From NCBI RefSeq assembly GCF_904848665.1, contig NZ_CAJHCQ010000011.1:124001-188000 (forward strand): DNA of 64,000 nt, in the 5' to 3' direction. The notes below the pieces were generated by a model, which saw only the letters and a program-made list of their open reading frames with translations, ran no database searches and was not told the DNA's origin. Positions 62,360 through 64,000 of this stretch are shown piece by piece (the first letter of the stretch is position 1; every line of letters starts with the position of its first letter). This DNA comes from Paraburkholderia hiiakae. GTDB taxonomy: Bacteria; Pseudomonadota; Gammaproteobacteria; Burkholderiales; Burkholderiaceae. A program made the position numbers and the translations under genes.

Positions 62360-62557
62360 ATGAAGGCGGTGTGCCCGCTGCACGGGCCAACGACCATCGT
62401 CGGTACGAACGCGTATGGGTTTCCGGTTTATGCGTGTTGCCGCGACGACATTCCCTTTGTCATGCCACCGGACGCCTGTACGCGCGAGCCGGTGCAATCC
62501 GGGGATGAACCGACTCGCCAACCCCGGCAACCCACGACCGACAAGGAGCAACGCTGA
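62360..62557 (+). CDS. Small Cys-containing hypothetical protein
   Basis: A 65-residue reading with a strong CAGGAGG site. The first half has CPLHGP, YACC and DAC, a possible zinc-binding arrangement; the second half is polar and probably disordered. 58 bases after the HiPIP gene, with a small hairpin (TGCCCC / GGGGCA, 62306-62321) between them. No family recognised. Confidence 0.5.
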   Translation: MKAVCPLHGPTTIVGTNAYGFPVYACCRDDIPFVMPPDACTREPVQSGDEPTRQPRQPTTDKEQR

Positions 62558-62571
62558 TAACCCAGTCACCC

Positions 62572-62605
62572 CGCACACGAACGCGGTTGCCCGCGTCCGT
62601 GTGCG
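62572..62605. terminator. Bidirectional terminator between convergent genes
   Basis: 15-bp stem (62572-62586 with 62591-62605; one G-T pair) and 4-base loop TTGC, between the convergent small ORF and the GH28 gene. No long T-tract. Confidence 0.6.
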
Positions 62606-62611
62606 TCGGCA

Positions 62612-64000
62612 TCAGGTTGCCGGCGCGCTCAGCGACGTGTTGTACGTGGTGCCCGCGATCACCACGTTGGTCAGGGTAATGCCGCTCACATTGCTCACGA
62701 AGACCGGACCCGGCGCGGCCGAGGCAGACGTCGAAGGCGTCGTCGGCACTGCGCCCGTGCACACCGGGTTGCCGAGGTTGCAGTTCGAGATCGTGACGCC
62801 GCTGATCGGACTTACAGTCGGCACGGGCAGCGGACCGTTGTAATCGACGGCCTCGGGGCCCTGCATGACGAGCGCCTGGAAGCACGAGTTCGACCCGGCC
62901 ACGAAGCCCGAAGGCATCGAATACGACACCGAGCCCGACACGTTGGTCGCGTTCACGTTCGTGATGTTGATGTTGCTGATCACGGACGGACTAAAGCGGA
63001 CGGCGTCGCCGGACGGACTGTAGTCGCAGTCGAACGTGATCAGGCCGCCCTGGCCCGTAGACGGGTTCGTCGCGAGACCGGTCGTTCCTGTACCTGTGAT
63101 CTTGCTGATCGCGGCGCCGAGCGACCCGCCGCCGTACTTCCCGGCGAGGTTCACACCGTTGGACAGCGTCACGCCGTTGATCCAGACGTTGTTGATGAAC
63201 CCGCCACGGTTCATGTTGCTCTTGAACCGCAGCGCGATGTTCAGCGGATTGCTCGCCCAGTTCTCGTTTTGCATCGTCAGGTTGCGAGCGTAGACGTTGC
63301 GCACGCCCGCGCTCATTTCGCTGCCGATCGTCAGACCGCCGTGCCCGCTTTGCATCGTGCAGTTCTGCACGACGATGTTCTGCATCGGACCGTACTCGGT
63401 GTCGAGGTACTTGCCGGACTTGATCGCGATGCAGTCGTCACCGGTGTTGAACTGAACGTTCTGCACCAGCACGTGGTTGCACGCGTCCGGATCGAAGCCG
63501 TCGTTGTTCGGTCCGACGCTGTCGGCAAACACGCCGTCGATCACTACGTTCGTGCAGTCGGTGGGATGGTGCTGCCAGAACGGCGTGTTCTGCGTGTGAT
63601 AGTTCTGCAAAAACACGTTCGTGCAGCCGATGAACTCGATCATGCACGGACGCAGATAGTGACCGTTGCCGAAAATGCGGTTCTCGAACGGCACGCGCAA
63701 CTCGGAGAGTGCGGGCAGATAGTTCTGATCCTGGTTCCAGCCCGTGCCCGTGAGCAGGCCCATCAGCGAAGTCGTCGCGCCGTACTGATTCGTGAAGGAG
63801 ACGTTGGCCTGCGGGTTCTGGATTTGCGAGGCGGGGAGGCTGGTGAGCGGGACGTTGTTTGGATTTACATAAGCCTGCGAGGGCGTCGACGAGCCTGCGC
63901 AGCCGTACGTGTTGCTGCTTCCCTTGTAGGTCCACCAGCAGGAGGTTGGCGCCTGGGTGCTCAATTGCATTGGCGTCATTGCCTGACCGTTCAGCACGCA
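62612..64000 (-). CDS. Glycoside hydrolase family 28 polygalacturonase-like protein (5' end outside window)
   Basis: At least 461 residues of a right-handed beta-helix enzyme; the reading frame is open to the window edge so the N-terminus and signal peptide are not seen. All four GH28 motifs are present in order: NNDGFD, TGDDC, SGHGG and R-F-K (in ALRFKSN), giving the three catalytic Asp and the substrate-binding His, Arg and Lys. It should hydrolyse galacturonan or a related pectin chain outside the cell. The long inserts and repeated Asn/Thr strands suggest an exo-type or rhamnogalacturonan enzyme, which cannot be decided here. Confidence 0.9.
   Translation of the reverse strand, partial: CVLNGQAMTPMQLSTQAPTSCWWTYKGSSNTYGCAGSSTPSQAYVNPNNVPLTSLPASQIQNPQANVSFTNQYGATTSLMGLLTGTGWNQDQNYLPALSELRVPFENRIFGNGHYLRPCMIEFIGCTNVFLQNYHTQNTPFWQHHPTDCTNVVIDGVFADSVGPNNDGFDPDACNHVLVQNVQFNTGDDCIAIKSGKYLDTEYGPMQNIVVQNCTMQSGHGGLTIGSEMSAGVRNVYARNLTMQNENWASNPLNIALRFKSNMNRGGFINNVWINGVTLSNGVNLAGKYGGGSLGAAISKITGTGTTGLATNPSTGQGGLITFDCDYSPSGDAVRFSPSVISNINITNVNATNVSGSVSYSMPSGFVAGSNSCFQALVMQGPEAVDYNGPLPVPTVSPISGVTISNCNLGNPVCTGAVPTTPSTSASAAPGPVFVSNVSGITLTNVVIAGTTYNTSLSAPAT

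Overview
The window is high-GC DNA with dense, often overlapping genes and strong GGAG-type ribosome sites. Protein content (LysR-rich regulation, KfrA-like coiled-coil protein, MHS-type permeases, PHA genes, paired DUF1501/DUF1800 proteins, YXWGXW lipoproteins, many catabolic operons) points to a Burkholderiales bacterium, most likely Paraburkholderia, Caballeronia or a close relative. The accessory catabolic content fits a secondary chromosome or megaplasmid; that replicon assignment is inference. I saw no rRNA, tRNA, insertion sequence, prophage or CRISPR array.

Layout. 0.1-3.4 kb: a GH44 beta-glucanase, then a three-gene exported cluster (lytic transglycosylase, small secreted protein, lipoprotein) behind a PurR-box-like palindrome. 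3.6-8.8 kb: BBE-type flavoprotein plus GYD protein, a DUF1059 protein, an MscS channel with a cNMP-binding-like tail, a relic of a phospholipase-D/cardiolipin synthase gene, and a KfrA-like protein. 8.9-14.9 kb: Lrp regulator divergent from a giant fused indolepyruvate ferredoxin oxidoreductase, an SDR and a LysR regulator. 14.9-17.1 kb: two tiny membrane proteins and a CPA1 Na+/H+ antiporter. 17.1-24.1 kb: leftward operon HpcH/HpaI lyase - CaiB/BaiF CoA-transferase - amidohydrolase - AtoE-type transporter - MmgE/PrpD protein, with a divergent LysR; it looks like a CoA-dependent organic-acid degradation route. 24.1-27.6 kb: LysR, MHS permease and ACMSD-type amidohydrolase. 27.6-28.8 kb: flavohaemoglobin.

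28.9-39.0 kb: a FadR-type regulator divergent from a nine-kilobase operon (complete LIV-type ABC importer, M20 carbamoylase/amidohydrolase, two tandem M81 MlrC-like metallopeptidases), with a perfect 24-bp palindrome just downstream of a good promoter. 39.0-43.8 kb: a leftward ECF sigma / membrane anti-sigma / Spy-CpxP-like sensor operon followed by DUF1800, DUF1501 and a YXWGXW lipoprotein; a relic of a second YXWGXW gene lies at the upstream end. 44.1-47.2 kb: phasin, phaA and phaB without a PHA synthase, ending in a large hairpin and a near-textbook terminator. 47.2-52.7 kb: aromatic degradation cluster (IclR, VOC dioxygenase, FAH hydrolase, MhpA-like hydroxylase, permease). 52.8-59.8 kb: small ORFs, solute-binding protein, aminotransferase, GcvA-like LysR, alpha/beta hydrolase with MHS permease, LysR. 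59.9-64 kb: a scar with a truncated LysR and a chimeric micro-ORF, a zinc-free MDR oxidoreductase, a HiPIP with a strong promoter, and a GH28 pectinase running off the end.

The overall picture is a soil or plant-associated heterotroph: plant polysaccharide hydrolases at both ends, several self-contained uptake-plus-catabolism operons each with its own regulator, and carbon storage genes. Several short coding relics show recent gene loss between these modules. All functions below are read from protein sequence by family recognition; no database search was run.
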